Shown piece after piece: positions 8,797 to 17,199 of a stretch of DNA of 64,000 nt; within the stretch, counting starts at the first letter, position 1; the number at the start of each line of letters is the position of its first letter. The position numbers and the translations under genes are program-made. Source of the stretch: Pseudogemmobacter faecipullorum (GTDB lineage: Bacteria > Pseudomonadota > Alphaproteobacteria > Rhodobacterales > Rhodobacteraceae); assembly GCF_020539525.1 (NCBI RefSeq), contig NZ_JACDXX010000002.1:186001-250000 (forward strand), in the 5' to 3' direction. The notes under the pieces were generated by a model that saw only the letters and a program-made list of their open reading frames with translations, was not told the origin of the DNA and did not search any database.

Positions 8797-9702
8797 ATGA
8801 TGTTTGGTCTTGCAGAGACAGCCCCGCCCGCTACCGATCTGGTGATCGACGGCACTGATGCCAATTTTATGACCGAAGTGGTCGAGGCCTCGCGCCAGAT
8901 CCCGGTGATCGTTGATTTCTGGGCCACCTGGTGCGGTCCCTGCAAACAGCTGATCCCGGCGCTGGAGGCGGCGGTGATCGCGGCCAAAGGTAAGGTCAAG
9001 CTGGTCAAGATCGATGTCGATCAGAACCAGATGGTGGCTGGACAGCTGCGCGTGCAGTCGGTGCCGACGGTCTATGCCTTCTGGCAGGGCCAGCCGGTCG
9101 ATGGCTTCCAGGGGGCATTGCCGGGCTCCGAGATCAAAAAATTCATCGATAAGCTGACGGCTCTGGCCGGCGATGGCGGTCTGGGCGAGGCGATTGCCGC
9201 CGCCGAGGAGATGCTTGCCCAGGGGGCGGTGGAAGATGCCGCCGAGACCTTTGCCGCGATCCTTGAGGAAGAGCCTGAGAATGCCGCCGCCTATGGCGGG
9301 CTGGTGCGGGCCCGTCTGGCGGCGGGTGCCCTCGATGAGGCGGCAGCTTTGCTGGATGCAGCCCCGGCTGCGCTGAGTAAGACACAGGAAGTCGAGGCGG
9401 CCCGGGCCCAGCTGGAACTGGCAAAACAGGCCGCGACTGCCGGGCCTGAGGCCGAGCTGCGCGCGGCGGTCGAGGCGAATGCCGGGGATCACCAGGCCCG
9501 TTTTGATCTGGCGGTGGCGCTGAATGCGGCGGGCAAGGTCGAAGAGGCAGTGGATGAGCTGCTGGAGCTGTTCCGCCGGGATCGCGAATGGAATGACGGC
9601 GCGGCCCGTACGCAGCTGTTTACCATTTTCGACGCGCTGAAACCGCAGGATCCGATCGTGCTGAAGGGCCGGCGCCGCCTGTCCTCGATGATCTTCGTCT
9701 GA
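8797..9702 (+). CDS. Thioredoxin-TPR chaperedoxin, CnoX/YbbN-like
   Basis: A 301-residue cytoplasmic protein with an N-terminal thioredoxin domain (about 15-120; active site WCGPC, Cys46 and Cys49) followed by an alpha-helical TPR region (about 130-290). This is the CnoX/YbbN architecture, a holdase that protects unfolded proteins during oxidative stress and hands them to GroEL/DnaK. Unlike E. coli CnoX, whose motif lacks one cysteine, both cysteines are kept, so it may also have oxidoreductase activity. Two ATGs (8797, 8800) are possible starts. The stop overlaps the next gene's ATG by one base (TGATG), indicating coupled translation with the Lon-N domain gene. Confidence 0.92.
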   Translation: MMFGLAETAPPATDLVIDGTDANFMTEVVEASRQIPVIVDFWATWCGPCKQLIPALEAAVIAAKGKVKLVKIDVDQNQMVAGQLRVQSVPTVYAFWQGQPVDGFQGALPGSEIKKFIDKLTALAGDGGLGEAIAAAEEMLAQGAVEDAAETFAAILEEEPENAAAYGGLVRARLAAGALDEAAALLDAAPAALSKTQEVEAARAQLELAKQAATAGPEAELRAAVEANAGDHQARFDLAVALNAAGKVEEAVDELLELFRRDREWNDGAARTQLFTIFDALKPQDPIVLKGRRRLSSMIFV

Positions 9703-10352
9703 TGGTGCCGCTGCGCCCGGCCTTTGCTGATCTGCCTGGCACCCTGCCGGTTTTTCCTCTGCCGGGTGCATTGCTTCTGCCGCGGGCCCGGCTGCCACTG
9801 CATATCTTTGAGCCACGCTATCTGGCGATGATCGAGGATTGCCTGAAACATCCGATGCGGATGATCGGCATGGTCTGCCCGATTGGCCCGGAAACTGAGG
9901 GGCGGCTGTCGAGCATCGGCTGCGCCGGTCGCCTCGTGCAGTTTTCGGAAACCGAAGACGGGCGCTATATGATCACCCTTGCCGGGATCTCGCGGTTCCG
10001 GCTGGGGGCCGAGGTGGAGGGTTTCACCCCCTACCGGCGGTTCAATGTCGACTGGGGGTCGTTCCAGGGCGATATCGGGCCGTCGGAGGCCGATCCCGGG
10101 CTGGACCGTAAGGCTTTGCTGGGGCTGGTAACGCGCTATCTCGCCTCGCGCGATCTGGCGAGTGACTGGCAGGGGCTGTCCGAGGCGCCCGATGAGGTGC
10201 TGATCAACGCTTTGTCGATGCTTTGCCCGCTTTCGCCCGAGGACCGGCAGGCCCTGCTGGAAAGCCCCGATCTGACCACCCGGCGTGAGACGCTGGTGGT
10301 GCTGATCGAATTCGCCCTGCGGGGTGGCTCTGGAGATGAGATTTTACAATGA
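9702..10352 (+). CDS. LON-substrate-binding-domain protein (Lon N-terminal-like)
   Basis: A 216-residue protein that consists only of the LON N-terminal (PUA-like) domain, starting with the [26 protein letters not shown] segment that opens Lon proteases. The AAA+ and Ser-Lys protease domains of true Lon are absent, and the length matches the stand-alone family rather than a truncated protease. Function is unknown; substrate recognition or adaptor action is the usual guess. It is translationally coupled on both sides: TGATG with the chaperedoxin and ATGA with the Trm112-like gene. Confidence 0.88.
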   Translation: MVPLRPAFADLPGTLPVFPLPGALLLPRARLPLHIFEPRYLAMIEDCLKHPMRMIGMVCPIGPETEGRLSSIGCAGRLVQFSETEDGRYMITLAGISRFRLGAEVEGFTPYRRFNVDWGSFQGDIGPSEADPGLDRKALLGLVTRYLASRDLASDWQGLSEAPDEVLINALSMLCPLSPEDRQALLESPDLTTRRETLVVLIEFALRGGSGDEILQ

Positions 10353-10546
10353 CGGATACAATGCAAGCGAGCGCACAGAGCTTTGACCGGCGGATGCTCG
10401 AAGCCCTGGTCTGCCCGCTGACCCATGGCACCCTGACCTGGGATGCCGAGCGCCAGGAGCTGGTCTCGAAAGGCGCGAAACTGGCCTTTCCGGTGCGTGA
10501 TGGCATTCCGGTGATGCTGGTCTCCGAGGCGCGCAGCCTCGACTGA
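10349..10546 (+). CDS. Trm112-family protein (UPF0434/YcaR-like)
   Basis: A 65-residue protein with the Trm112/UPF0434 pattern: [18 protein letters not shown] near the N terminus and [18 protein letters not shown] near the end. Eukaryotic and archaeal Trm112 activate methyltransferases; the role of bacterial members is less clear. Only one cysteine of the zinc-knuckle type remains (Cys24), as in many bacterial relatives. The start overlaps the Lon-N gene by four bases (ATGA). The gene is followed at once by a strong terminator that also serves rsmB on the other strand. Confidence 0.88.
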   Translation: MTDTMQASAQSFDRRMLEALVCPLTHGTLTWDAERQELVSKGAKLAFPVRDGIPVMLVSEARSLD

Positions 10547-10550
10547 CAGC

Positions 10551-10578
10551 AAAAGGGGGCCGCCGGCCCCCTTTTTTA
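10551..10578. terminator. Bidirectional terminator between the Trm112-like gene and rsmB
   Basis: The stem GGGGGCC/GGCCCCC (loop GCC) is flanked by AAAA on the left and TTTTTT on the right, so it works on both strands. Confidence 0.9.
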
Positions 10579-10596
10579 ATCGCGGTGGCTGGTGGC

Positions 10597-11829
10597 TCAG
10601 CCCCGGCGCAGTCGCATGATGAAAAAGCCGTCCATCCCACCAGCCGCTGCCAGATAATCCGGGCGCAGCCGCAGCCCGCCCTCAGCCGTGATCCATTCGG
10701 GCTGCAGGCCGGGCAGATCGGGGCGCTCAACCTGCAGAGCCGGGTGGCGTTCGAGCACCGCCTTCAGCTGATGCTCCCCTTCTTCGGGCAGCAGTGAGCA
10801 GGTGGCAAAGACGAGGCGCCCGCCCGGTTTCAGCCAGCCAAGGGCGCGGTCCAGCAGCTGCGCCTGCAAAGCGGCGAGGCCCTCGGTTTCCGAGCCGTCT
10901 TTGACGAAGGGAAGGTCAGGATGGCGGCGGATGGTACCGGTGGCCGAGCAGGGCGCGTCGAGCAGAATGGCGTCGAATAGTTCGGCAGGCTGCCAGGCCA
11001 GGGCATCCGCGGTGACAAGTCCGGCCTTCAGCCCGGCGCGGGCGAGGTTTTCCTCAATGCGCTGCATCCGCGGCCCGGAAATATCCAGCGCCGTGACATC
11101 GGCCCCGGTCGCGGCGAGCTGCAGGGTCTTGCCACCAGGCGCCGCGCAGAGATCGAGCACTTTTTCGCCGGGCTGTGCCGCCAGCAGGCGCGCGGCCAGG
11201 GCTGCGGCAGCATCCTGAACCCACCAGCCGCCCTCGGCATAGCCGGGCAGGGCCGAGACCTGACCCGGATCCTGCAGCCGCAGGCTGCCGGTCGCCAGAA
11301 ACTCGCCCTCGGGCAGGGTGGCACCGTCGCGGTGGCTGAGATCAAGCGGCGGGCTCTGGGTGAAGACCTCTTCCATCGCGGCAACAGCCTCGCGGCCATA
11401 GAAATGCACCATCGGCTGGCGCAGCCATCGCGGCAGTTTCTGCACCGGAGCAGTGGTCAGGGCCGAGGCATCGATATTGCGCAGAACCGCATTCACAAGC
11501 CCCGCCATATGCTGGGTTTTGCGGTCCCTTCGCGCCAGCGTAACGGCGGCATTGACCACGCCATGCGGCGCGGCGCCAAGCGCCAGTTCGACCAGCGCGA
11601 GGCGCAGGATATTGCGTAAAGCCAGTGGCGGATTTTTGCGCAGCGCCTTGTCGAGCAGTTTATCGGCAGGTTCGATCCGGCGCAGCACCTCTTCGGTCAG
11701 GCGGCGCGCCCGGGCGCGTTCGCCCGGTGGCAGCTCTGGCTCGGGGATCTGCGCCAGCATCCGGCCTTCGCCCAGCACTTCATTCAGCGCCTGCACCGCC
11801 GCGGCCCTCGGCCCGATACCTTCCGCCAT
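10597..11829 (-). CDS. rsmB: 16S rRNA m5C967 methyltransferase
   Basis: RsmB methylates C5 of cytosine 967 in 16S rRNA. The 410-residue product has an N-terminal NusB-like helical domain (about 1-130) and a C-terminal Rossmann methyltransferase with SAM loop CAAPGGKT (228-235), motif IV LLDAPCSATG (Cys294) and motif VI FATCSLLPEE (Cys344). These two cysteines are the catalytic pair of m5C RNA methyltransferases. Length compares well with the 429 residues of the E. coli enzyme. It stands alone on the minus strand, convergent with the Trm112-like gene, and its upstream region is shared with the divergent DUF1674 gene. Confidence 0.95.
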   Translation of the reverse strand: MAEGIGPRAAAVQALNEVLGEGRMLAQIPEPELPPGERARARRLTEEVLRRIEPADKLLDKALRKNPPLALRNILRLALVELALGAAPHGVVNAAVTLARRDRKTQHMAGLVNAVLRNIDASALTTAPVQKLPRWLRQPMVHFYGREAVAAMEEVFTQSPPLDLSHRDGATLPEGEFLATGSLRLQDPGQVSALPGYAEGGWWVQDAAAALAARLLAAQPGEKVLDLCAAPGGKTLQLAATGADVTALDISGPRMQRIEENLARAGLKAGLVTADALAWQPAELFDAILLDAPCSATGTIRRHPDLPFVKDGSETEGLAALQAQLLDRALGWLKPGGRLVFATCSLLPEEGEHQLKAVLERHPALQVERPDLPGLQPEWITAEGGLRLRPDYLAAAGGMDGFFIMRLRRG

Positions 11830-11899
11830 TCCACGTCCCTTTGCACATAAGTCAGGCCGGGCCTATATCATGGCGAGTGATTGAGAAGGAACCGCCGAT

Positions 11900-12091
11900 A
11901 TGGCTGATAAGATGCCGGATGAGGAAAAGCGTGAACTGCCCGCGGCGGCCCTGCGCGCCCTGGCCGAGGCGGAAGAGCGGCGCAAGGCGGCCGGAGAGGC
12001 GGCGCTGCCGAAAGAATATGGCGGGCGCGACGGGCTTGAGCCGGTGCGCTATGGCGACTGGGAGAAGAAGGGCCTCGCGGTCGATTTCTGA
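11900..12091 (+). CDS. DUF1674 protein, SDHAF4-like succinate dehydrogenase assembly factor
   Basis: A 63-residue, highly charged protein ending in the signature RYGDWEKKGLAVDF, which defines DUF1674/SDHAF4. In eukaryotes SDHAF4 binds the flavinylated SdhA subunit and helps assemble succinate dehydrogenase; the bacterial role is inferred by homology. The middle is an alanine/glutamate-rich helix. AAGGAA lies about 9 bases before the ATG. The sdh genes are not in this window. Divergent from rsmB. Confidence 0.88.
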   Translation: MADKMPDEEKRELPAAALRALAEAEERRKAAGEAALPKEYGGRDGLEPVRYGDWEKKGLAVDF

Positions 12092-12235
12092 ACCGCGCCA
12101 TGGCCTGGCGGCGCTGCCTGCCTGTGGCGGGGCTATAGGTTCAGGCTGTTGAGAGGATTTGTCTGAAGTCAGAGCTTCCGGGGGGCTAGCTGCCGGAGGG
12201 AGGCGGGCGGTGCCCCGCCCCGCCCTTGATCGCTC

Positions 12236-13057
12236 TCAGAGGCCGAGCACGTCGATCATATCATATTGCCCGGGCTTTTTGCCCTGGCCCCAGAGCACAG
12301 CGCGCAGCGCGCCGCGGGCAAAGACCCGGCGGTCGGTGGCGATATGGCGCAGGATTACGCGCTCGCCATCGGCGGCGAAGATCACATCATGCTCGCCGAC
12401 GATATCGCCGCCGCGAATGGCCGAGAAGCCGATCGCGCCGCGCTCACGCGCGCCGGTGATGCCTTCGCGCGCCGGGGTGCGAAGATCTTTCAGCGGCAGG
12501 CCCCGACCCTCAGCCGCGGCCTCGCCCAGCATCAGCGCGGTGCCGGAAGGGGCATCGACCTTCATGCGGTGATGCGCCTCGACCACCTCAATATCCCAGT
12601 CTTCGTCCAGCGCCTCGGCCACTTTGCGGGTCAGCCGGGTCAGCAGGTTGACGCCGAGGCTCATATTGCCGGCCCGCACCAGCACGGCATGACGCGAGGC
12701 AGCCTCAAGCTTTGCCAGATCGCTGTCCTCAAAGCCGGTGGTGCCGATCACATGGACGCAGCGCGCCTGAGCGGCGAGGCCGGCAAAGGCGACGGTGGCG
12801 GCAGGGGCGGTGAAATCAATCACGCCCTGGGCTCTGGCAAAGGCCTCAACCGGATCATCGGTGACCAGCGCGCCAAGCGCCGGGCCGCCCATGGCGGTGC
12901 CGATATCCTGGCCGATCCAGGCATGGCCCTCGCGTTCGACCCCGGCGATCAGCCGGGCGCGGCCGCTTTCCACCACGGTCCTGGCCAGCATCTGGCCCAT
13001 CCGGCCGGAGATTCCGGTGATGACAATGCCGGGCAGGTCACTTGCTGGCTGGCTCAT
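12236..13057 (-). CDS. dapB: 4-hydroxy-tetrahydrodipicolinate reductase
   Basis: DapB reduces 4-hydroxy-tetrahydrodipicolinate with NAD(P)H in lysine and diaminopimelate synthesis. The 273-residue product has the nucleotide loop GISGRMGQ (15-22) and the catalytic [15 protein letters not shown] segment (His162, His163, Lys166), all intact. The start at 13057 gives the family length. It is divergent from rbfA with about 100 bases between. A GC-rich inverted repeat without a T run lies downstream (about 12190-12235). Confidence 0.96.
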   Translation of the reverse strand: MSQPASDLPGIVITGISGRMGQMLARTVVESGRARLIAGVEREGHAWIGQDIGTAMGGPALGALVTDDPVEAFARAQGVIDFTAPAATVAFAGLAAQARCVHVIGTTGFEDSDLAKLEAASRHAVLVRAGNMSLGVNLLTRLTRKVAEALDEDWDIEVVEAHHRMKVDAPSGTALMLGEAAAEGRGLPLKDLRTPAREGITGARERGAIGFSAIRGGDIVGEHDVIFAADGERVILRHIATDRRVFARGALRAVLWGQGKKPGQYDMIDVLGL

Positions 13058-13155
13058 GGCAGATCTCCTGTTTTTCCGGCTCTGGTTTAGCCTTCGATTG
13101 CCGGCAGTGAAACCCCGCCGTTGCAGGCAAAGCGATTCGCGCTTAGATGCAGGTC

Positions 13156-13596
13156 ATGGCCAAACGTTCCTCTTCCGGACAGGGCCCGTCGCAGCGTCAG
13201 CTGCGGGTGGGCGAACTGATCCGACGCACCCTTTCCGATGTTCTGAACCGTGGCGAAATCCACGATCCCGAACTCAATGCCATTCCGATGACCGTAGGCG
13301 AGGTATCCCTCTCCAACGATCTGAAGGTCGCGACCGTTTATGTCATGCCCCTGATGGGCACGGTGCCGGTCGCAGAGGCGGTGAAACTGCTGGCAAAACA
13401 CCGGGGCGAGCTGCGCCACCGGGTGGCTGGCGAGCTGACGCTGAAATATGCGCCGGATCTGCGGTTCCGCCCCGATGAGACCTTTGACCGTCTGGATGAG
13501 ACCCGCCGTCTCTTCGCCGATCCGAAAGTCGCCCGCGACATCGCTGCGTCAGACGAGGGCGAGGCACCGGGCAAAGGCGAAGACGGAGCAGAGTGA
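13156..13596 (+). CDS. rbfA: Ribosome-binding factor A
   Basis: RbfA binds the 30S subunit and is needed for late 16S 5'-end processing and cold adaptation. The 146-residue product begins MAKRSSSGQGPSQRQLRVGE and continues with the KH-like fold (RRTLSDVLNRGEIHDPEL, VSLSNDLKVATVYVMP, LRHRVAGELTLKYAPDLRFRPDE cores are all present). An ATG three codons earlier (13147) is an alternative start. It overlaps the next gene (TGATG at the stop) and belongs to a run rbfA-DUF2233-truB, where rbfA and truB are classic translation partners. Confidence 0.95.
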   Translation: MAKRSSSGQGPSQRQLRVGELIRRTLSDVLNRGEIHDPELNAIPMTVGEVSLSNDLKVATVYVMPLMGTVPVAEAVKLLAKHRGELRHRVAGELTLKYAPDLRFRPDETFDRLDETRRLFADPKVARDIAASDEGEAPGKGEDGAE

Positions 13597-14345
13597 TGCG
13601 CGGCTGGCTGCGGCTTCTGGCCTGGCTCTCTCCGCTCACACTCTCGCTGGCACCGGTCCCGGCTCTGGCCAACAGCTGTCAGCGTCAGGAGTTTGAAGGC
13701 GTGCCCTTCACCCTGTGCGAGGTGACGGCTGCAGATGATCTGCGGCTGTTTCTGGCGGGAGAGAAGGGCGTTTACGGCAGCTTCCGCGCCATTGACCAGG
13801 CGCTAGCCGCCGAGGGCAAGCAGCTTGGCTTTGCCATGAATGCCGGCATGTATCACCGCGACCGCTCGCCTGTTGGTCTCTATATTGAGGACGGTACTGA
13901 GCTGGCCCCCATCGTAACCCGCGAGGGGCCGGGCAATTTCGGCCTGCTGCCCAATGGCGTCTTTTGCTGGAGCGAGGGTGGTTTCACCATCAGCGACAGC
14001 CGGAAATTCGCGCCGCAGCAGGGCAGCTGCCGCTATGCGACACAATCGGGGCCGATGCTGCTGATTGATGGCGAGCTGCATCCGCGCTTCCTCGAGAACA
14101 GCGATTCGACCTATATCCGCAATGGCGTCGGCATTGATGCTGCCGGGACCAGGGCGGTCTTTGCCATTTCGGACCGGGCGGTAAATTTTCATTTCTTCGC
14201 GCGCTTCTTCCGCGACCATCTGGGTCTGCGCGATGCGCTTTACTTTGACGGCAATATCTCGCGCCTCTATGCGCCGGGCCTCGGTCGCCATGATGGCGGC
14301 TTTGCCATGGGGCCGGTTGTCGGCACCGTGATCGACAAGGAATAA
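13596..14345 (+). CDS. Exported DUF2233/NAGPA-type phosphodiester glycosidase family protein
   Basis: A 249-residue protein with a clear signal peptide (WLRLLAWLSPLTLSLAPVPALA, cleavage near residue 25-26), so it is periplasmic. The mature part matches the DUF2233 / phosphodiester glycosidase (NAGPA) fold: GFAMNAGMYHRDRSPVGLYI, a GFT-type strand, SGPMLL and the C-terminal ALYFDGNISRLYAP segment. Substrate is unknown; the human relative removes N-acetylglucosamine from a phosphodiester. ATG 13596 overlaps the rbfA stop, and a GTG sits one codon before. Its place between rbfA and truB is odd for an exported enzyme, but from memory recurs in Rhodobacterales. Confidence 0.85.
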   Translation: MRGWLRLLAWLSPLTLSLAPVPALANSCQRQEFEGVPFTLCEVTAADDLRLFLAGEKGVYGSFRAIDQALAAEGKQLGFAMNAGMYHRDRSPVGLYIEDGTELAPIVTREGPGNFGLLPNGVFCWSEGGFTISDSRKFAPQQGSCRYATQSGPMLLIDGELHPRFLENSDSTYIRNGVGIDAAGTRAVFAISDRAVNFHFFARFFRDHLGLRDALYFDGNISRLYAPGLGRHDGGFAMGPVVGTVIDKE

Positions 14346-14348
14346 GAC

Positions 14349-15251
14349 GTGGCGAAAACGCGCAAGGGCCGCCCGGTGCATGGCTGGGTGATTATCGACA
14401 AGCCTGCGGGCATTGGCTCGACCGATGTGGTCAATAAGGTGCGCTGGGCGTTTCAGGCCCAGAAGGCCGGCCATGCCGGTACGCTTGATCCCGATGCGAC
14501 CGGGGTGCTTGCCGTCGCGCTGGGCGAGGCGACCAAATGCGTGCCGGTGATTTCGGATGCACTGAAATGCTACCGGTTCCGCGTCACTTTCGGGGCCGAG
14601 ACCGCAAGCGATGATGCCTCGGGCAGCGTGCTGCGCCAGAGTGATATCCGCCCCACTGATGCGGCGATCCTGGCGGCGCTGGCGCAGTTTCGCGGCAATA
14701 TCATGCAGGTGCCGCCAAAGGTTTCGGCGGTGAAGGTCGATGGCGAGCGCGCCTATGATCTGGCCCGCGAAGGTGAAGATTTTGAGCTGGCCGCCCGGCC
14801 GCTGTTTGTCGAGCGGCTGGAAATGCTGGAACGCGTCGATGCTGATCATGTCGATCTGGAGATGGTCTGCGGCAAGGGCGGCTATGTCCGCTCGATTGCG
14901 CGCGATCTGGGCCGGGCGCTTGGCACGCTGGCCCATGTCGAATGGCTGCGCCGGGAATGGTCGGGGCCTTTCGAGGCCAGCCAGGGCGTCAGCATGGAGG
15001 AAATCGAGGCTCTGGCGCGCGATCTGGCGATTGACCGCTATCTGCAGCCGCTGGAGCTGTCGCTGCGCGATCTGCCGGAAGTCAAATGCACGCCCGAGGG
15101 CGCGATCCGGCTGCGCAATGGCAATCCGGGCCAGGTCCTGGGCCATCTGCCCTATGGCGAAGAGGCCTGGGCCAGTTTCGAGGGCCGCGCCATCGCGCTT
15201 GGCAGCTATATGGGCGGTGAACTGCATCCGAACCGGGTGTTCAACCGCTGA
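14349..15251 (+). CDS. truB: tRNA pseudouridine-55 synthase
   Basis: TruB makes pseudouridine at position 55 in the T loop of tRNAs. The 300-residue product has the catalytic [14 protein letters not shown] motif (Asp47), the KCYRF and [13 protein letters not shown] segments, and a C-terminal PUA-like extension. The start is GTG (14349) with AAGGAA about seven bases upstream, three bases after the preceding stop. It is the third gene of the rbfA operon and is followed by rpsO after 157 bases. Confidence 0.96.
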   Translation: MAKTRKGRPVHGWVIIDKPAGIGSTDVVNKVRWAFQAQKAGHAGTLDPDATGVLAVALGEATKCVPVISDALKCYRFRVTFGAETASDDASGSVLRQSDIRPTDAAILAALAQFRGNIMQVPPKVSAVKVDGERAYDLAREGEDFELAARPLFVERLEMLERVDADHVDLEMVCGKGGYVRSIARDLGRALGTLAHVEWLRREWSGPFEASQGVSMEEIEALARDLAIDRYLQPLELSLRDLPEVKCTPEGAIRLRNGNPGQVLGHLPYGEEAWASFEGRAIALGSYMGGELHPNRVFNR

Positions 15252-15408
15252 GCGCCAGGAGGCGGGGCCGTTTCGCCGGGAATCCGCTTTCCTTCCACGC
15301 CGGTTTCTCTTATATGCGCGCATCCCCTGGGGCTTTGTTCCGGGGGAAGGGCCCTGCTGGACGACATCCCGGCTTGTGCCGTCACCCTCAACCGTAAAGG
15401 AGATCCCG

Positions 15409-15678
15409 ATGTCGATCACCGTTGAAGAAAAAGCCCGCCTGATCAAAGAATATGCAACCAAAGCCGGTGATACCGGTTCGCCCGAAGTGCAGGTTGCTAT
15501 CCTTTCGTCGCGCATTGCGACCCTGACCGAGCACTTCAAATCGCATAAAAAAGACAACCACTCGCGTCGCGGTCTGCTGATGCTGGTGGCTCAGCGTCGT
15601 AAGCTGCTCGACTATCTGAAGGCCAAAGACGAGGGCCGTTACACCTCGCTGATCGGCCGTCTGGGCCTGCGTCGCTAA
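15409..15678 (+). CDS. rpsO: 30S ribosomal protein S15
   Basis: S15 binds the central domain of 16S rRNA early in 30S assembly. The 89-residue product has the universal length and sequence, including [34 protein letters not shown] and [14 protein letters not shown] textbook ribosome site (AAAGGAGA) precedes the ATG. Arginine is mostly CGT and alanine often GCT, unlike the neighbours, as expected of a highly expressed gene. A terminator follows, so it is not co-transcribed with pnp, which lies 1.5 kb downstream beyond an inverted gene. Confidence 0.98.
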   Translation: MSITVEEKARLIKEYATKAGDTGSPEVQVAILSSRIATLTEHFKSHKKDNHSRRGLLMLVAQRRKLLDYLKAKDEGRYTSLIGRLGLRR

Positions 15679-15706
15679 GGCGACCAGGGCGTCAGCCCGG
15701 TTCAGG

Positions 15707-15740
15707 ACGCCCGTCTCCCCAGCGGAGGCGGGCGTTTTCC
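15707..15740 (+). terminator. Terminator of rpsO
   Basis: A 12-bp stem with one wobble (ACGCCCGTCTCC / GGAGGCGGGCGT) is followed by TTTTCC, about 30 bases after the rpsO stop and just before the 3' end of the convergent orphan gene. Confidence 0.85.
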
Positions 15741-15752
15741 TTTCCGGAGAGC

Positions 15753-16859
15753 TTAAAGATCGGGCGCGGCATTGTTCATGCCAGCCTGCAGCTCATAACG
15801 CTGCTGCAGCGCTTTTTCCTCGGCCTGCGACCAGGACTTCCAGAAGCCCTCATAGGCGATATCGCCTTTATGCAGCGAGATCCTCAGCATGCTGGCCCGG
15901 CCGGGGGCGCTGTAATCTTCCAGGGTCATGATATCGACCTTTGCCCCACAGGCAGTCTCAAGCTGAACCTCGGCGCTTTCGCCATAGAAGCTGTAGCCGG
16001 AACTGACCGACTGCAGATGTACGCTGTCACTGCAGACATACTGGAAGGCATTGGGTTCGAGGCTGCCGGCATGGTCAGAATACCGGGCCTCGAAACCGCT
16101 GGCGGTCTGGCCGTGTTTTTCTTCCAGCGACTTTTTCAAGGCGCTGAGCGCGAGGTTGTCAGCGGCGGGAATATTCCAGTTGCGGGCCAGCAGCTCGACT
16201 TTTTCCTCGCTGCTGCCATCGGCGAAGACCGGGCTATAGGCCAGCGAGATCTCATCTGTGGGGCGTGAGGCATCATGCACATATTCGCCCTTGCCCCAGA
16301 GCTCGGAGGCCTTGGTATGGCCCGCCTCATAGCTGGTGACATTGGTATAGGCATCGATTTTGCTATAGCCCTTGGCCGTGAGGATCGCTTCGGCTTCGGC
16401 CCTGGTATGGCCAATGGTGATGCCGAGAATGTCGAAACCTGCCGGGGTTTTCGGGCGCAGCGCATCACTGATCGGCAGCAGCACCGGGAAGAGATCAAAC
16501 GTCTCACCGGCCAGATCGCCACCGCTCTCAAAAGTGATTTTTGCCAGCCCCTTGTCGCCGGACCCGAGTTTGAACGTCATGGTCTCGGGGCATTTTGCCG
16601 AATTGCCCTGAACCACCGGCGCCATTTCTTTGATCGCGCCGGTTTCGTCGCGGGTGAAATTCAGCGTGCAGCTGCCATAGGCCATTGAGCCAAAGCCATT
16701 GGGGCTGACCACCAGCTCGCCATAGCCGCCGATCTGGGTCAGGCTGAAGCTGATGTTGTCATAATTGACATTATAAAAGCCGTCCTCAGCGAGCGCGCTG
16801 CTGGCAAGCGCAAGGCTGAAGGCAGCCGAGAGCCGGAACATGCCGGAAACAGAAGCCAA
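15753..16859 (-). CDS. Unrecognised exported protein between rpsO and pnp
   Basis: I do not recognise this 368-residue protein. It starts with a signal peptide (MFRLSAAFSLALASSALA, cleavage near the AEDGFYN boundary), so it is periplasmic or secreted. The mature part contains four cysteines (GSC, KCP, YVC, TAC), probably two disulfides. Near the middle it has a short motif, GFDILGITIGHTRAEAEAIL, of the kind found in various alphaproteobacterial exported proteins. The likely start is TTG (16859) with GAGGA upstream; an ATG at 16841 is an alternative but lacks a ribosome site. It lies opposite to rpsO and pnp and separates them, which is unusual, and is somewhat less GC-rich at its 5' end. It may be an insertion into an old gene pair. 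Confidence 0.75.
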   Translation of the reverse strand: MASVSGMFRLSAAFSLALASSALAEDGFYNVNYDNISFSLTQIGGYGELVVSPNGFGSMAYGSCTLNFTRDETGAIKEMAPVVQGNSAKCPETMTFKLGSGDKGLAKITFESGGDLAGETFDLFPVLLPISDALRPKTPAGFDILGITIGHTRAEAEAILTAKGYSKIDAYTNVTSYEAGHTKASELWGKGEYVHDASRPTDEISLAYSPVFADGSSEEKVELLARNWNIPAADNLALSALKKSLEEKHGQTASGFEARYSDHAGSLEPNAFQYVCSDSVHLQSVSSGYSFYGESAEVQLETACGAKVDIMTLEDYSAPGRASMLRISLHKGDIAYEGFWKSWSQAEEKALQQRYELQAGMNNAAPDL

Positions 16860-17199
16860 AATATAATCCTCATGATTGAATTATCAGGGCAATTTTAGCC
16901 CAGGGCTGAGTAATGAGCGCGCGGCGGGAGGAGGTCAATTCCTGACGCATTGCCTCGCGCGGGCTGCTGCCAGGCAGGGCAGGGGGGTAAAGTGGCGGGG
17001 CCGGGCCGGCCTGAGCGGGCCTGCGGTACCGAAATCAACAGATTGCTTTGCAAATCACCACTTTTCCTGTATGTCCCGCCCCCATCTGAGACGTGACGCC
17101 CCTGGCCCCGGGCACACACACAGGATTTGGGGCGGCGGCAATGGGGCCGCCAGACACGCGAGACCGGCAGGGGCCGGATCACTCGCAAGAGGAAAACAG
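16860..17199. other. Gene-free upstream region of pnp and the exported orphan
   Basis: This stretch of 340 bases must hold the promoter and leader of pnp and the divergent start of the orphan. It contains a short CA run near 17115-17122. I see no secure -35/-10 pair, no hairpin with a T run, and no small gene with a good ribosome site. Confidence 0.4.

Noticed and set aside
8104-9816. A 570-codon minus-strand frame across tag and the chaperedoxin gene
   Set aside because: Antisense to two recognised genes with intact active-site motifs; no domain of its own and no ribosome site.
12180-12235. Possible terminator after dapB
   Set aside because: GC-rich inverted repeats are present, but the arms are imperfect and no T run follows on the minus strand.
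15252-15408. Promoter of rpsO with TATATG near 15314
   Set aside because: No acceptable -35 box at 16-18 bases; the gene could equally be read from the truB operon.
13803-15557. A 584-codon minus-strand frame across the DUF2233 gene, truB and rpsO
   Set aside because: Antisense to three recognised genes; composition is rich in Arg, His, Gln and Ala as expected of a shadow frame.
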